NCBI GenBank assembly: GCA_009693175.1
Contig: SHXT01000008.1
Coordinates: 1-49,366 of the forward strand
Direction: 5' to 3'
Length of the DNA: 49,366 nt
Source of the DNA: Candidatus Methylopumilus sp.
Lineage (GTDB): Bacteria > Pseudomonadota > Gammaproteobacteria > Burkholderiales > Methylophilaceae
Positions 28,546 through 37,119 of this stretch are shown piece by piece; position 1 is the stretch's first letter, and each line of letters starts with the position of its first letter. Both the position numbers and the translations under genes were made by a program. The notes under the pieces are model-generated. The model was not told the DNA's origin and ran no database searches. It saw only the letters and a program-made list of their open reading frames with translations.

Positions 28546-29687
28546 TATATGTTTACCTTTCTTTCATTAAATAACTTACCTTCACGCGTCATTAATGATG
28601 CGCTTAGCAATTCATCATCGTAATCAATATCTAACTTTCCATCAGCATTGATTAATAACTTTAGAAATTCATATACATTCTTTGCAAAAAGCACCGATGC
28701 ATCATGGCTCACTAAACTTGGGAGATTTGTATAACCCACAATAGTGACACTTTTATGTTCAATGACTTTATCTGCTTGAGTCAGTGGACAATTACCACAA
28801 CCGTTTTGCCCTGTACCTGCAGCAAGATCAATAATGACAGAGCCTTGCTTCATGCCCTCTACAGTATCTTTAGAAATTAACTCTGGGGGAAACATGCCAG
28901 GAATAAGTGCTGATGTAATTACAATATCTGCTTTCTGGGCATGTTCTGATACAACATTTGCTTGTCTTTTTAACCATGCTGCAGGCATTTTTTGAGCATA
29001 CCCACCTTGCCCTGAAGCAATATTTTTTTCTTCTTCTGTTTCAAATGGGACATCGATAAATTTTGCACCTAGTGATTCGATTTGTTCTTTAACTGCAGGC
29101 CTCACATCAGATGCTTCCACAATAGCGCCTAATCTTTTTGCGGTTGCAATCGCTTGTAGTCCAGCAACACCAGCACCTAAAATCAAAACTCGAGCTGCTT
29201 TCACTGTGCCTGCTGCCGTCATGAGCATAGGCATAAATTTTTTATAAAATTGTGTAGCTAATAATACAGATTTATAGCCAGAGATATTTGCTTGTGAAGA
29301 TAAAACATCCATGCTTTGAGCTCGCGAGTTTCTTGGAAGTGCTTCGAGCGCAAAACATGTTAAACCTTGAGTAGCCATGATTTCTTTTAATGAGTGATTA
29401 AAAGGTTCTAGCAAACCAATAATAATAGTGTCTTTTTTAAGAGATTTAATTTCATCGTGACTTGGCGCGCGTACTTTAAGAATAATTTCTTTGTCGATGA
29501 CCTTGCTCTTGGATTTAACGATTGCACCTTCATTTATAAATGCTTGGTCTGAAATATGAGCTTTTAACCCTGCATCTTTTTCGATAAACACTTCGCATTT
29601 CATTTGAATTAATTTTTTAACGATTTCAGGCGTGATAGCTACGCGACTTTCTCCATCAACTATTTCCTTAAGAATACCAATTTTCAT
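28545..29687 (-). CDS. pntAA: PntAA, transhydrogenase alpha subunit, NAD(H)-binding part
   Basis: PntAA binds NAD(H) and delivers hydride to the NADP domain of PntB. The 380-residue soluble protein resembles alanine dehydrogenase: [15 protein letters not shown] at the N terminus and the Rossmann loop [20 protein letters not shown] in the middle. It ends near residue 380 without a membrane part, so the subunit is split as in alphaproteobacteria and some other groups. No clear ribosome-binding site is seen before the ATG. Confidence 0.96.
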   Translation of the reverse strand: MKIGILKEIVDGESRVAITPEIVKKLIQMKCEVFIEKDAGLKAHISDQAFINEGAIVKSKSKVIDKEIILKVRAPSHDEIKSLKKDTIIIGLLEPFNHSLKEIMATQGLTCFALEALPRNSRAQSMDVLSSQANISGYKSVLLATQFYKKFMPMLMTAAGTVKAARVLILGAGVAGLQAIATAKRLGAIVEASDVRPAVKEQIESLGAKFIDVPFETEEEKNIASGQGGYAQKMPAAWLKRQANVVSEHAQKADIVITSALIPGMFPPELISKDTVEGMKQGSVIIDLAAGTGQNGCGNCPLTQADKVIEHKSVTIVGYTNLPSLVSHDASVLFAKNVYEFLKLLINADGKLDIDYDDELLSASLMTREGKLFNERKVNI

Positions 29688-29732
29688 TTGTGAGTTTTTT
29701 TATAAATTAATATATTAATGATGTGCTTATAA

Positions 29733-31040
29733 TCAGTGAAGCTTAACCTGTGCCTCGGTTCTGCGTGTAATGATTCTAGCCAAAGTCTGAAGGGCCATAC
29801 TCATAAACCCATGTAAAGCCATTAAATGCATTTTATAAAGCGATTGATACATTAATCGTGCAATGAGACCTTCGATAAACATAGAGTCCCCTATGAGAGA
29901 GCCCATTAAATTACCGACAGTTGAATATGCTCCAAGATTCACAAGTGAGCCATAATCTTTATACACGTAGCGAGGTAAATGTGTTTTTCCTTTAATACGC
30001 AACTTCATACTTTTAAAAAGAAGATTTGCTTGCTGATGTGCAGCCTGTGCTCTTGGAGGAACATATATATCAGTACCTTCAATCGGACATGCAGCACAAT
30101 CGCCAAAAGCAAAAATTGAATCATCCTTAGTTGTTTGTAATGAATTATTCACCATCAATTGATTGATGCGATTAGTTTCTAAGCCATCAATATTCTTTAA
30201 GAAATCTGGAGCCTTCACACCCGCAGCCCAAACGACAAGGCCTGAAGGAAGAAATTTTTTAGTGTATGTCTTAATACCTTTTGCAGAAACTTCAGTCACA
30301 CGCTCACCCAGATAAAGATGTACATGTAACTTACGTAACTCCAACGCTACAGAATGAGATAATTTTTGTGGGAGTGCAGGCAATAATCGAGTGCTCGCTT
30401 CTACAATGGATATCTTAATATCGCGATCAGGATTAATGCGATCAATACCATAAGCTGTCATTTCACGTGTTGCCTTGTGAAGCTCAGCTGCAAGTTCAAC
30501 GCCTGTTGCACCAGCACCTACAATAACAACCTCTAATTGTCCAGGCTGTACTTTTTGTTTTTGTGTTTGCGCTTTTAAAATGGCATGGTGTAATTTTTTA
30601 TGGAACTCTTCGGCTTGCGCTTGTGTGTCTAAAGCAATTGAATGCTTTGCAGCGCCTTTAATGCCAAAATCGTTTGTGGTACTTCCAACAGAAATAATTA
30701 ATGTATCGTACTTAAAACTTCTTCTTGGAATAATTTCTTGGCCTGCTTCATCGCAATAAGGTGCAATGGACACCTCCTTCTTACGTCGATTCAATTGATC
30801 CATGCGACCTAATCGAAAGCGAAAGTGATGCCAATGGGCTTGTGCCATATACTCTAACTCATGCTTATCTGGATTCATGCTACCTGCAGCAATTTCATGC
30901 AGCAGCGGTTTCCAGACATGTGTCTTTGTGGAGTCAATTAAGGTAATTTCAGCTTTATTTTTTTTGCCTAATGTATCACCTAACTTTGTTACAAGCTCTA
31001 ATCCACCTGCGCCACCTCCCACAATGACAATCTTATGCAT
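29733..31040 (-). CDS. ndh: NDH-2, type II NADH:quinone oxidoreductase
   Basis: NDH-2 is a non-proton-pumping flavoprotein on the inner membrane that oxidises NADH and reduces ubiquinone. The FAD loop IVGGGAGGLEL starts at about residue 5, and a second Rossmann loop VIVGAGATGVELAAEL binds NADH. FAFGDCAACP fits the family. The ATG at 31038-31040 (435 residues) is preceded by AAAGGA; the longer frame to 31079 would run into the upstream terminator and was not used. The C-terminal ~60 residues are amphipathic. Confidence 0.94.
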   Translation of the reverse strand: MHKIVIVGGGAGGLELVTKLGDTLGKKNKAEITLIDSTKTHVWKPLLHEIAAGSMNPDKHELEYMAQAHWHHFRFRLGRMDQLNRRKKEVSIAPYCDEAGQEIIPRRSFKYDTLIISVGSTTNDFGIKGAAKHSIALDTQAQAEEFHKKLHHAILKAQTQKQKVQPGQLEVVIVGAGATGVELAAELHKATREMTAYGIDRINPDRDIKISIVEASTRLLPALPQKLSHSVALELRKLHVHLYLGERVTEVSAKGIKTYTKKFLPSGLVVWAAGVKAPDFLKNIDGLETNRINQLMVNNSLQTTKDDSIFAFGDCAACPIEGTDIYVPPRAQAAHQQANLLFKSMKLRIKGKTHLPRYVYKDYGSLVNLGAYSTVGNLMGSLIGDSMFIEGLIARLMYQSLYKMHLMALHGFMSMALQTLARIITRRTEAQVKLH

Positions 31041-31064
31041 TTCAATCCTTTTATAACGACCAAC

Positions 31065-31100
31065 AAAAAAACCACTCATGAATTATACAGGAGTGGTTTT
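31065..31100 (-). terminator. Intrinsic terminator after xoxG
   Basis: AAAACCACTC and GAGTGGTTTT make a perfect 10-base-pair stem with a 13-base loop. A T-run follows on the minus strand. It lies 38 bases beyond the xoxG stop and upstream of the ndh start, so it should separate xox transcripts from ndh-pnt transcripts. Confidence 0.82.
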
Positions 31101-31137
31101 TTATTAATTTCTAGAAACTAGTAAAAATTAATTATGA

Positions 31138-31626
31138 TTACTCATTACCATTAATTGATCCTTGAGTCCTCACCCATGCGATTATTTTAAGAAGTTCGTC
31201 TGGTGTAATGCCATTTTTTGGATCTGTTGAATCCATTAAACCAACACCTTTAGCGCCCATACCGCCATTTGTGCCATTCCATATAGTTTCAAACATACCT
31301 TTGTTAGTAGCATCCTTTGTATATTTAAAAGTCGGTCCGACTAAGCCTGGGCCTACTTGACCTTTAGCTGCTGGTCCATGACATTGTGTACATGAATACA
31401 TACCAAAAATCTTTTTGCCTTTAGCAACTGCTTCGGCATTGCCAATGTATGGATTTTTTCCTGTCGCTAAAAATTCTTTTGCAGCAGGTGTATCAAATAA
31501 AGCCTTATCAATTTTTAATTCGCTACCATCTGTTGTTTTTGTAAAAGAAACATCTGCTGACGATGAACATGCAAATGTCATGATAGAGACTAAAAGTGAT
31601 GACATAAGCACTTTTTTTACGAACAT
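31138..31626 (-). CDS. xoxG: XoxG, c-type cytochrome electron acceptor of XoxF
   Basis: XoxG is the periplasmic cytochrome cL that accepts electrons from the lanthanide methanol dehydrogenase. The 162-residue protein has a secretion signal (about residues 1-24) and one haem site, CTQCH, with C79, C82 and H83. The likely distal ligand is Met123 or Met131 in NGGMGAKGVGLM. VGPGLVGPTFKYTKD is a cytochrome-cL-type stretch. A strong AGGAG site precedes the ATG. Its place behind xoxJ fixes the assignment. Confidence 0.94.
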   Translation of the reverse strand: MFVKKVLMSSLLVSIMTFACSSSADVSFTKTTDGSELKIDKALFDTPAAKEFLATGKNPYIGNAEAVAKGKKIFGMYSCTQCHGPAAKGQVGPGLVGPTFKYTKDATNKGMFETIWNGTNGGMGAKGVGLMDSTDPKNGITPDELLKIIAWVRTQGSINGNE

Positions 31627-31774
31627 AATTTCTCCTAAAAATTGTGTCTATCTTGACTCATGCTGACATCAAAATATAAAAATATAAAAAGTTTTGACAT
31701 AACGAAATAAGTTTAAACCTTAGAATAATATTACTCATTTTTGGCTATAAAGTCACCTATTTCGGAGTGCCTTT

Positions 31775-32632
31775 TTAATTTTGATTTCCAATTTTATCGC
31801 CAGTCACAACAGGTACATGAGGAATGCCATAATCATCTAAAATTTTAATAATTTTGGCTTGATTGCGATCAATTGCGCCCTGCACCATCTCCATGCGATC
31901 TTTATCTTTTTTACGAACAGCGACAGAGATATTCCACTCTTCCTTGCCTTTAACATTAACCGATTTATACTCAGGAATTGGCACGACTACAAGTGGTTCT
32001 TTAGACTGTTTTGCAAAATAACCGCCAATCGGTCCCCATACAATCGCAACATCAATTTTGCCAGCAACTAAATCGTCAATCATTAAGCTTGGTGGAAAAT
32101 TAAGGTCGCGCTGTAAACGATAAGGTCGCGCATTCGTCATCAACCCATAGTCACGTAATGGAATAGTTGGTGGGCTTTCGCCTACTATGCCAATAAAACC
32201 TTTCTTAAGATCTTCTGCATCCCAATCTTTGATCGTATAGTTACTTGATTTGCGATACACAAACACATAGCCTGAACGGTAATAAGGTTTAGAGGTGCGT
32301 AAGCTATCTACATCACTCCCCATACCAATAATCACATCACAACGTTGTGCGTTAATAGTATTTCTTAAGTAGCCTTGTCGGTCAAGCCAGAATTCATATG
32401 TAAGATCTTTCCCTAAATCTTTGGCTAACACTTCTGCGATCTTATTTTCAAAGCCCTCACCTTTTTGAGTGGAGTAAGGCATATTGTCTGGATCGGCACA
32501 GACTCTAAATTCTTTTGCATCGGGCGTTCTGTAAGGCATCCCTGGTAAACCATCTTCTCTATCTGCGCCAGCTGCAAATACAAAACCCACGTGAGTGATA
32601 CATGCAACCAATAACAACATTTTTTTAAACAT
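31775..32632 (-). CDS. xoxJ: XoxJ (MxaJ-like) periplasmic solute-binding-type protein
   Basis: XoxJ is an extracellular-solute-binding-fold protein thought to help activate or mature XoxF. The 285-residue protein has a signal peptide ending near VGFVFA, then the fold markers RVCADPDNMPYST, GFENKIAEVLAKDLGK, DVIIGMGSDVDSLRTSKPYY and GKIDVAIVWGPIGGYFA. It is the standard middle gene of xoxFJG. It is separated from xoxF by a strong terminator. Confidence 0.94.
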   Translation of the reverse strand: MFKKMLLLVACITHVGFVFAAGADREDGLPGMPYRTPDAKEFRVCADPDNMPYSTQKGEGFENKIAEVLAKDLGKDLTYEFWLDRQGYLRNTINAQRCDVIIGMGSDVDSLRTSKPYYRSGYVFVYRKSSNYTIKDWDAEDLKKGFIGIVGESPPTIPLRDYGLMTNARPYRLQRDLNFPPSLMIDDLVAGKIDVAIVWGPIGGYFAKQSKEPLVVVPIPEYKSVNVKGKEEWNISVAVRKKDKDRMEMVQGAIDRNQAKIIKILDDYGIPHVPVVTGDKIGNQN

Positions 32633-32671
32633 TTTTTTTCTACCTATTAAGTGATGAAATTACTAGCCCCA

Positions 32672-32705
32672 TAAAAAAACACCCCACTTAAGAAGCGGGG
32701 TGTTT
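32672..32705 (-). terminator. Intrinsic terminator between xoxF and xoxJ
   Basis: AACACCCC and GGGGTGTT form a GC-rich stem with a loop of about 11 bases, followed by seven Ts on the minus strand. It stands about 50 bases past the xoxF stop and 40 bases before the xoxJ start. It should stop most xoxF transcripts and let a minority continue, giving more XoxF than XoxJ and XoxG. Confidence 0.88.
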
Positions 32706-32753
32706 ATAGGACATACTAACTAACAGTTAGTTCTATAAAAATCTTTCGATTAA

Positions 32754-34631
32754 TTATAGGCTAAATACTGTTAAAGCACCGCCGCCAGGAGCAGCATTGT
32801 ACTTAGTAAGTTCAGCATAACCACCAGCAGCACCAAGAGCGTCTGTTGGGTTAGTTAAGCCAAGGTTCATCGCAACGCCAGCCCAACCACCAATACCTGA
32901 TAAAACACCCACGTATTGTTTGCCACCGTTTGTATATGTGAATGCATTACCAATCACACCAGAACCTACTTGGAATTTCCAAAGTTCTTTACCTGACTTA
33001 GCGTCAAGAGCTTTGAACCAACGATCAAGCGTACCGTAGAAAACTAAGTCTGTAGCAGTTGTTAAAGCACCGCCCCATGCTGAGAATTTCTCTTTGTTGT
33101 ACCAAGCTTTTTTGTTAGTCATTGGATCATAAGCGCCGAAGCCACCCATAACACCGTCTGGACCAGCAAACATAGTTAATGTTGCACCAACCCATGGTTG
33201 ACCTGCTACATACTTAGACTCAACTGGTTCGTATGTCATACATACGTGGTTAAGTGGTGTGTAGATAAGGCCAGTCTTAGGTGAGTAAGCAGCTGGTTGT
33301 TGGTCTTTTGTACCCAATGCAGCTGGGCAAACACCCTTAGCATTGTAGTCTTGGTGAGTAGAAGCTGTAGCTAACTTGTTAGGTACACCAGATTTTTTGT
33401 CAACGTCAGTTGCCCAGTTAACAAATGGATGTACTTTTTCTGCAGCAACTAAATTACCGTTGTCAGCTTGCCATGTATAAGCAAAACCGTTACGGTCATG
33501 GTGCCATGCATATGTCTTACCACCATTGTCAAATAAGATCACTTCGTTAACACCGTCGTAATCCCACTCGTCATGTGGAGTCATTTGCATACCCCAGCGT
33601 GCCATACCAGTATTTAAGTCACGTGCGAAAACAGTCATAGACCATTTATTGTCGCCTGGACGTACATCTGGATTCCAAACTGATGGGTTACCTGTACCGT
33701 AGAACACTAAGTTTGTTTTTGGATCATACGGCCACCAGCCCCATACAGAGCCACCACCATGTTGCCAACCATCTTTAACTGCTTGTGGTTTCAACCATGT
33801 TTTAAGACCTAGATCTGTTACGCCACCTTTTAACTTAGCAGTATCAATCTTCTTGAATGAACCGCCTTGTTTGTTACCACCAGCTACGTCTTCATAAACT
33901 GAAAGAGCTGAGTAAAGTGGATTTTCTTTGTTGAAGTCTTTACCGATTAACACTTCGGAATCAGGACCTGTTGAGTAAGCTTTCCATGCTGTTGAACCGT
34001 CTTTGATGTTGTACGCTTGAATGAAGCAACGAACACCGAATTCAGCACCAGAACAACCTGTTAAAACTTTATCTTTAATTACGTGTGGAGCATTAGTGTT
34101 TGTAGCACCAACTTTAGGATCAGTATTTCTAACATCCCATACTTTTTTACCTGAAGCAGCATCTAAAGCAACTAACATACCATCGTTTTGTTGTAAGAAA
34201 ATTTTACCATCGCCATAACCAAGACCACGGTTCACGTTATCGCAGCAAAGAACTGCTTGAACTGATGGATCTTGTTTTGGGAAGTAAGACCAAACAACTT
34301 TTTGATTGTCATTTAAGTCAAGCGCGTAGATGTTATTTGGGAACGCTGTATGAACATACATCATGTTACCAATAACAAGTGGAGCGCCTTCATGACCACG
34401 GTTTACACCAGTGCTCAAAGACCATCCAGCTTTAAGGTTTTTTACGTTACCTTGGTTGATTTGTGTCAATTGGCTATATGCTTGATTAGTGTGGTTACCA
34501 CGTGGGTGAGCCCAGTTATCAGCATTAGCAATTGCTTTTTCTTGATCAGCAGCTGCTGAAGCGATCATTGGCATTGCCACTGAAAGACCAGCTACTAAAC
34601 CAAGAGCTAACTTGATTTTGTTAAATTTCAT
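32754..34631 (-). CDS. xoxF: XoxF, lanthanide-dependent PQQ methanol dehydrogenase
   Basis: XoxF oxidises methanol in the periplasm using PQQ and a lanthanide. Signature residues are visible: vicinal cysteines C129-C130 in VLCCDNVNRG, Glu197 in GAEFGVR, Asn315 in YGTGNPSVW, and D357/D359 in HDEWDYDGVNE. The second Asp of DYD, which is Ala in calcium-type MxaF, marks lanthanide use. The chosen ATG at 34629-34631 (625 residues) follows GGAG and begins a good signal peptide ending ASAAA; the frame extends 26 codons upstream but without that logic. Third positions are more GC-rich than in neighbours, which fits very high expression. Confidence 0.97.
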   Translation of the reverse strand: MKFNKIKLALGLVAGLSVAMPMIASAAADQEKAIANADNWAHPRGNHTNQAYSQLTQINQGNVKNLKAGWSLSTGVNRGHEGAPLVIGNMMYVHTAFPNNIYALDLNDNQKVVWSYFPKQDPSVQAVLCCDNVNRGLGYGDGKIFLQQNDGMLVALDAASGKKVWDVRNTDPKVGATNTNAPHVIKDKVLTGCSGAEFGVRCFIQAYNIKDGSTAWKAYSTGPDSEVLIGKDFNKENPLYSALSVYEDVAGGNKQGGSFKKIDTAKLKGGVTDLGLKTWLKPQAVKDGWQHGGGSVWGWWPYDPKTNLVFYGTGNPSVWNPDVRPGDNKWSMTVFARDLNTGMARWGMQMTPHDEWDYDGVNEVILFDNGGKTYAWHHDRNGFAYTWQADNGNLVAAEKVHPFVNWATDVDKKSGVPNKLATASTHQDYNAKGVCPAALGTKDQQPAAYSPKTGLIYTPLNHVCMTYEPVESKYVAGQPWVGATLTMFAGPDGVMGGFGAYDPMTNKKAWYNKEKFSAWGGALTTATDLVFYGTLDRWFKALDAKSGKELWKFQVGSGVIGNAFTYTNGGKQYVGVLSGIGGWAGVAMNLGLTNPTDALGAAGGYAELTKYNAAPGGGALTVFSL

Positions 34632-34685
34632 ATAAATCTCCATAGTTTTTACTAAGGGTTTTAAAAGAAGTAAACTATCCTTAGT

Positions 34686-34703
34686 CACTTTAAATTTAAA
34701 GTG
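34686..34703. promoter_or_regulatory. Perfect palindrome in the probable xoxF leader
   Basis: CACTTTAAATTTAAAGTG is a perfect 18-base palindrome. A further copy of its half, CACTTTAA, starts at 34708. It lies 55-72 bases before the xoxF start. It could be an operator for an unknown regulator or fold as a leader hairpin in the RNA. Only the symmetry is seen directly. Confidence 0.5.
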
Positions 34704-34717
34704 TTTCACTTTAAGAC

Positions 34718-34732
34718 TCGAAGGTACTTCGA
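34718..34732. promoter_or_regulatory. Second inverted repeat upstream of xoxF
   Basis: TCGAAG-GTA-CTTCGA has perfect 6-base arms and a 3-base centre. It is close to the start point predicted from the promoter-like elements at 34745-34774, so a bound protein could block or assist transcription. Function is inferred from position. Confidence 0.4.
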
Positions 34733-34744
34733 AGGCTTACTTTT

Positions 34745-34774
34745 AGCATAATTTTACTTGTGCTTGAATAGCAA
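34745..34774 (-). promoter_or_regulatory. Possible xoxF promoter
   Basis: On the minus strand TTGCTA and TATGCT are separated by 18 bases, resembling -35 and -10 elements. Transcription would start near 34738 and give a leader of about 107 bases that contains both inverted repeats. Matches are partial (four of six at each element, roughly). Confidence 0.35.
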
Positions 34775-34915
34775 TATATGCCTATTTTTTTTAAATTGCA
34801 ACAATTTCGTTACAATTTATTAACATATTTTTGTGGCTTTGTTTAAAGAACCCTTGACCTAAGCAATTTTTGTTAAAATACCTAATAAAATCAATGAGAA
34901 ACCCTATCATTTTCT

Positions 34916-35878
34916 ATGCCAACTGAGATACCCTATACCTTATACCCAGAGATTTCTCCCTACAATGCCACTTGGATAGAGAGACCCCAGCACCATAAAA
35001 TCTATATGGAGCTTTCTGGAAACCCCCATGGAATACCTATTATTTTCCTTCACGGTGGTCCAGGCGGGGGTACCAACCCCAAACAAAGGCAATTTTTTGA
35101 TCCAAACCATTATCAAATCATTCTTTTTGATCAAAGAGGCTGCGGACAAAGCAAACCTTTAGGAGAAGTTAAAGAAAATACGACGCAAGATCTCGTCGGT
35201 GACATCGAAGCAATTCGTAAACATCTTAAAATTAAAACCTGGATTATTTTTGGGGGCTCATGGGGAAGCGCATTAGCATTAGCTTATGCCACAATCTATC
35301 CGCATCAAATCAAAGGGCTTATCTTGCGTGGCATTTTTCTAAGTCGCATCAGTGAACTTCATTGGTTCTTAGATGAAGTAAAACAGTTTTTCCCAGAAGC
35401 ACATCAAAAGCTTGTTAACTTTTTACCTGAAGGTAAGCGTGATGATCTTGTAAAAAGTTATAGTGATCTCGTTTTTTCAGAAGACAAAAATATCAGCGGG
35501 CCTGCTTCGATGACCTGGAATCATTTCGAAGACAGTCTCTTAAAATTATTACCACAACCAGAAGAAAATAAACCTATCACAGATGAAGATATTGAAAATG
35601 AAATCGCGCGTGCACGCGTTCAACTTCATTACATTAAAGAACAATGTTTTATAGATGGGCAAAAAATATTAAACGAAGTTAAAAAATTAAAAGATGTTCC
35701 TACAACAATTATTCAAGGACGTTACGATATGGTTTGCCCACCGATAACAGCATACGAACTCTATAAAAAAATGCCTCATGCACATTTTGTGATGGTACCC
35801 GATGCAGGCCACTCAGCTTCTGAACCATCGATGATACATGAACTTATTAAAGCTACTAACACTTTTAGAACATTATAA
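34916..35878 (+). CDS. pip: Proline iminopeptidase
   Basis: This alpha/beta-hydrolase releases N-terminal proline from peptides. The 320-residue protein has IFLHGGPGGGTNPKQRQFFD (oxyanion region), LFDQRGCGQS, the nucleophile serine in FGGSWGSALALAYA, a late Asp in IIQGRYDMVCPP and the catalytic His in PDAGHSASEP. These match the Pip (S33) family from end to end. It is divergent from xoxF and leads into the YihY-type gene after 2 bases. Confidence 0.94.
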   Translation: MPTEIPYTLYPEISPYNATWIERPQHHKIYMELSGNPHGIPIIFLHGGPGGGTNPKQRQFFDPNHYQIILFDQRGCGQSKPLGEVKENTTQDLVGDIEAIRKHLKIKTWIIFGGSWGSALALAYATIYPHQIKGLILRGIFLSRISELHWFLDEVKQFFPEAHQKLVNFLPEGKRDDLVKSYSDLVFSEDKNISGPASMTWNHFEDSLLKLLPQPEENKPITDEDIENEIARARVQLHYIKEQCFIDGQKILNEVKKLKDVPTTIIQGRYDMVCPPITAYELYKKMPHAHFVMVPDAGHSASEPSMIHELIKATNTFRTL

Positions 35879-35880
35879 CG

Positions 35881-37119
35881 ATGATTAAACTGCACCCTCT
35901 TTTTAAAAATCTTTATCAGAAAAAAGATGAGCCACTCCCTATTTTTATGATGAAAGAAACATTGGCGGGTTGTAAACGTCATAATGTATTTGGTTTAACT
36001 GCATCACTTTCTTTCTTTTCTCTCTTTGCGCTCATCCCAATGATTCTACTTATTTTCTTTTTTTTAAGTCATTGGTTAGTGAATTCTGAATATGCTTTAG
36101 GAAGATTAGTAATTCTCACAAGCGATCTACTGCCACAGATGAGTAAAAAAATTATGCTCGAAGTTTATAAAGTCTCCAGTCATACAAAGGCTTGGGGCAT
36201 TGTAGGTATGTTAATTTTGTTGTGGGCTGCCACACCACTTACAAGTTCACTTCGTTCAAGCTTGCTCGTCATTTCTGCGACCGAAGAAAATCCATCTTTT
36301 TTAAAGAATAAATTAAGAGACATCATCGCTATCATCGGAATCCTCTTTCTTTTCTTTCTCTTTACTTTATCTGGGATTGTTTTTCAAAAGGCAGCGCTTT
36401 TCTTTGGAGAATATTTGAGTGTTTTAAATTCACAAACAATTTATTTCATAGGCTCATTTTCTTTTGTAGTAATTTCTTTAGCACTCTTTAATCGATTCTT
36501 TTTCCCAATTAAAGTAAATGTAAAACATTTACTATTAGGATCATTGCTTGCCGCATGTTTATGGTTGGTATTACGTTCAACCTTCGATATCTTTTTATCC
36601 TTAAGCCAATCTTATGGCACCTTTTTTGGTGGCATGCGAAATCTTTTTATCTCACTCATTTGGCTCTATCTCAATATCTTGTCTTATTTACTTGGCGTGG
36701 AACTTATTGCAACACTACATAAAAAAGATATGTTGCTTCTAAAAAAATTATTTGATGATTCCACATTACCTTCAAGTTCTTTTATGCATTACTTGGCGTC
36801 ACTCTACGGAAAAATTTATCGGAAAGATGAAATGATTTTTAAACAAGGGAACTGTGACCACAATATATATTATATTGTCCGTGGTTCAATCAATCTCGTT
36901 CAGGATAATAAAGTGATACGCGCTTTAAAAGCACATGAATACTTCGGTGAAATGGCAGTTCTAAATGAGACCCCTACGATTGCTTCAGCAGTCTCAACCT
37001 CAAATGAATCTGAAATTATTACTATTCAAAAAAATCATCTTGGAATGATGTTAGCGGATGAACCTAAAGTCGCAATGAAATTTTTAAAGAAAATGTCTCT
37101 TCGCTTGCAACAACGTTAG
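35881..37119 (+). CDS. YihY/BrkB-family membrane protein with C-terminal cNMP-binding-like domain
   Basis: The N-terminal ~290 residues form a YihY (formerly RNase BN) membrane domain with about six hydrophobic helices: GLTASLSFFSLFALIPMILL, then WGIVGMLILLWAATPL and FGGMRNLFISLIWLYLNILS. The last ~105 residues look like a cyclic-nucleotide-binding beta-roll, with EMIFKQGNCDHNIYYIVRGS and EYFGEMAVLNE. The Arg that holds the cyclic phosphate in Crp-type sites is missing: the following residues read TPTIASAV. The domain may therefore sense something else or be structural. It probably forms an operon with pip. Function unknown. Confidence 0.82.
   Translation: MIKLHPLFKNLYQKKDEPLPIFMMKETLAGCKRHNVFGLTASLSFFSLFALIPMILLIFFFLSHWLVNSEYALGRLVILTSDLLPQMSKKIMLEVYKVSSHTKAWGIVGMLILLWAATPLTSSLRSSLLVISATEENPSFLKNKLRDIIAIIGILFLFFLFTLSGIVFQKAALFFGEYLSVLNSQTIYFIGSFSFVVISLALFNRFFFPIKVNVKHLLLGSLLAACLWLVLRSTFDIFLSLSQSYGTFFGGMRNLFISLIWLYLNILSYLLGVELIATLHKKDMLLLKKLFDDSTLPSSSFMHYLASLYGKIYRKDEMIFKQGNCDHNIYYIVRGSINLVQDNKVIRALKAHEYFGEMAVLNETPTIASAVSTSNESEIITIQKNHLGMMLADEPKVAMKFLKKMSLRLQQR

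Noticed and set aside
31041-31079. Longer ndh start at 31079
   Set aside because: It lies within the xoxG terminator hairpin, while the ATG at 31038-31040 has AAAGGA upstream and begins directly with the FAD loop.
34632-34709. 26-codon N-terminal extension of the xoxF frame
   Set aside because: The internal ATG at 34629-34631 follows GGAG and begins a proper signal peptide; the extension would put charged and hydrophobic residues before it and overlaps the palindrome.
34632-34738. Lanthanide-sensing riboswitch in the xoxF leader
   Set aside because: Only short inverted repeats are visible; there is no larger conserved fold that I can recognise, so the claim is limited to inverted repeats.
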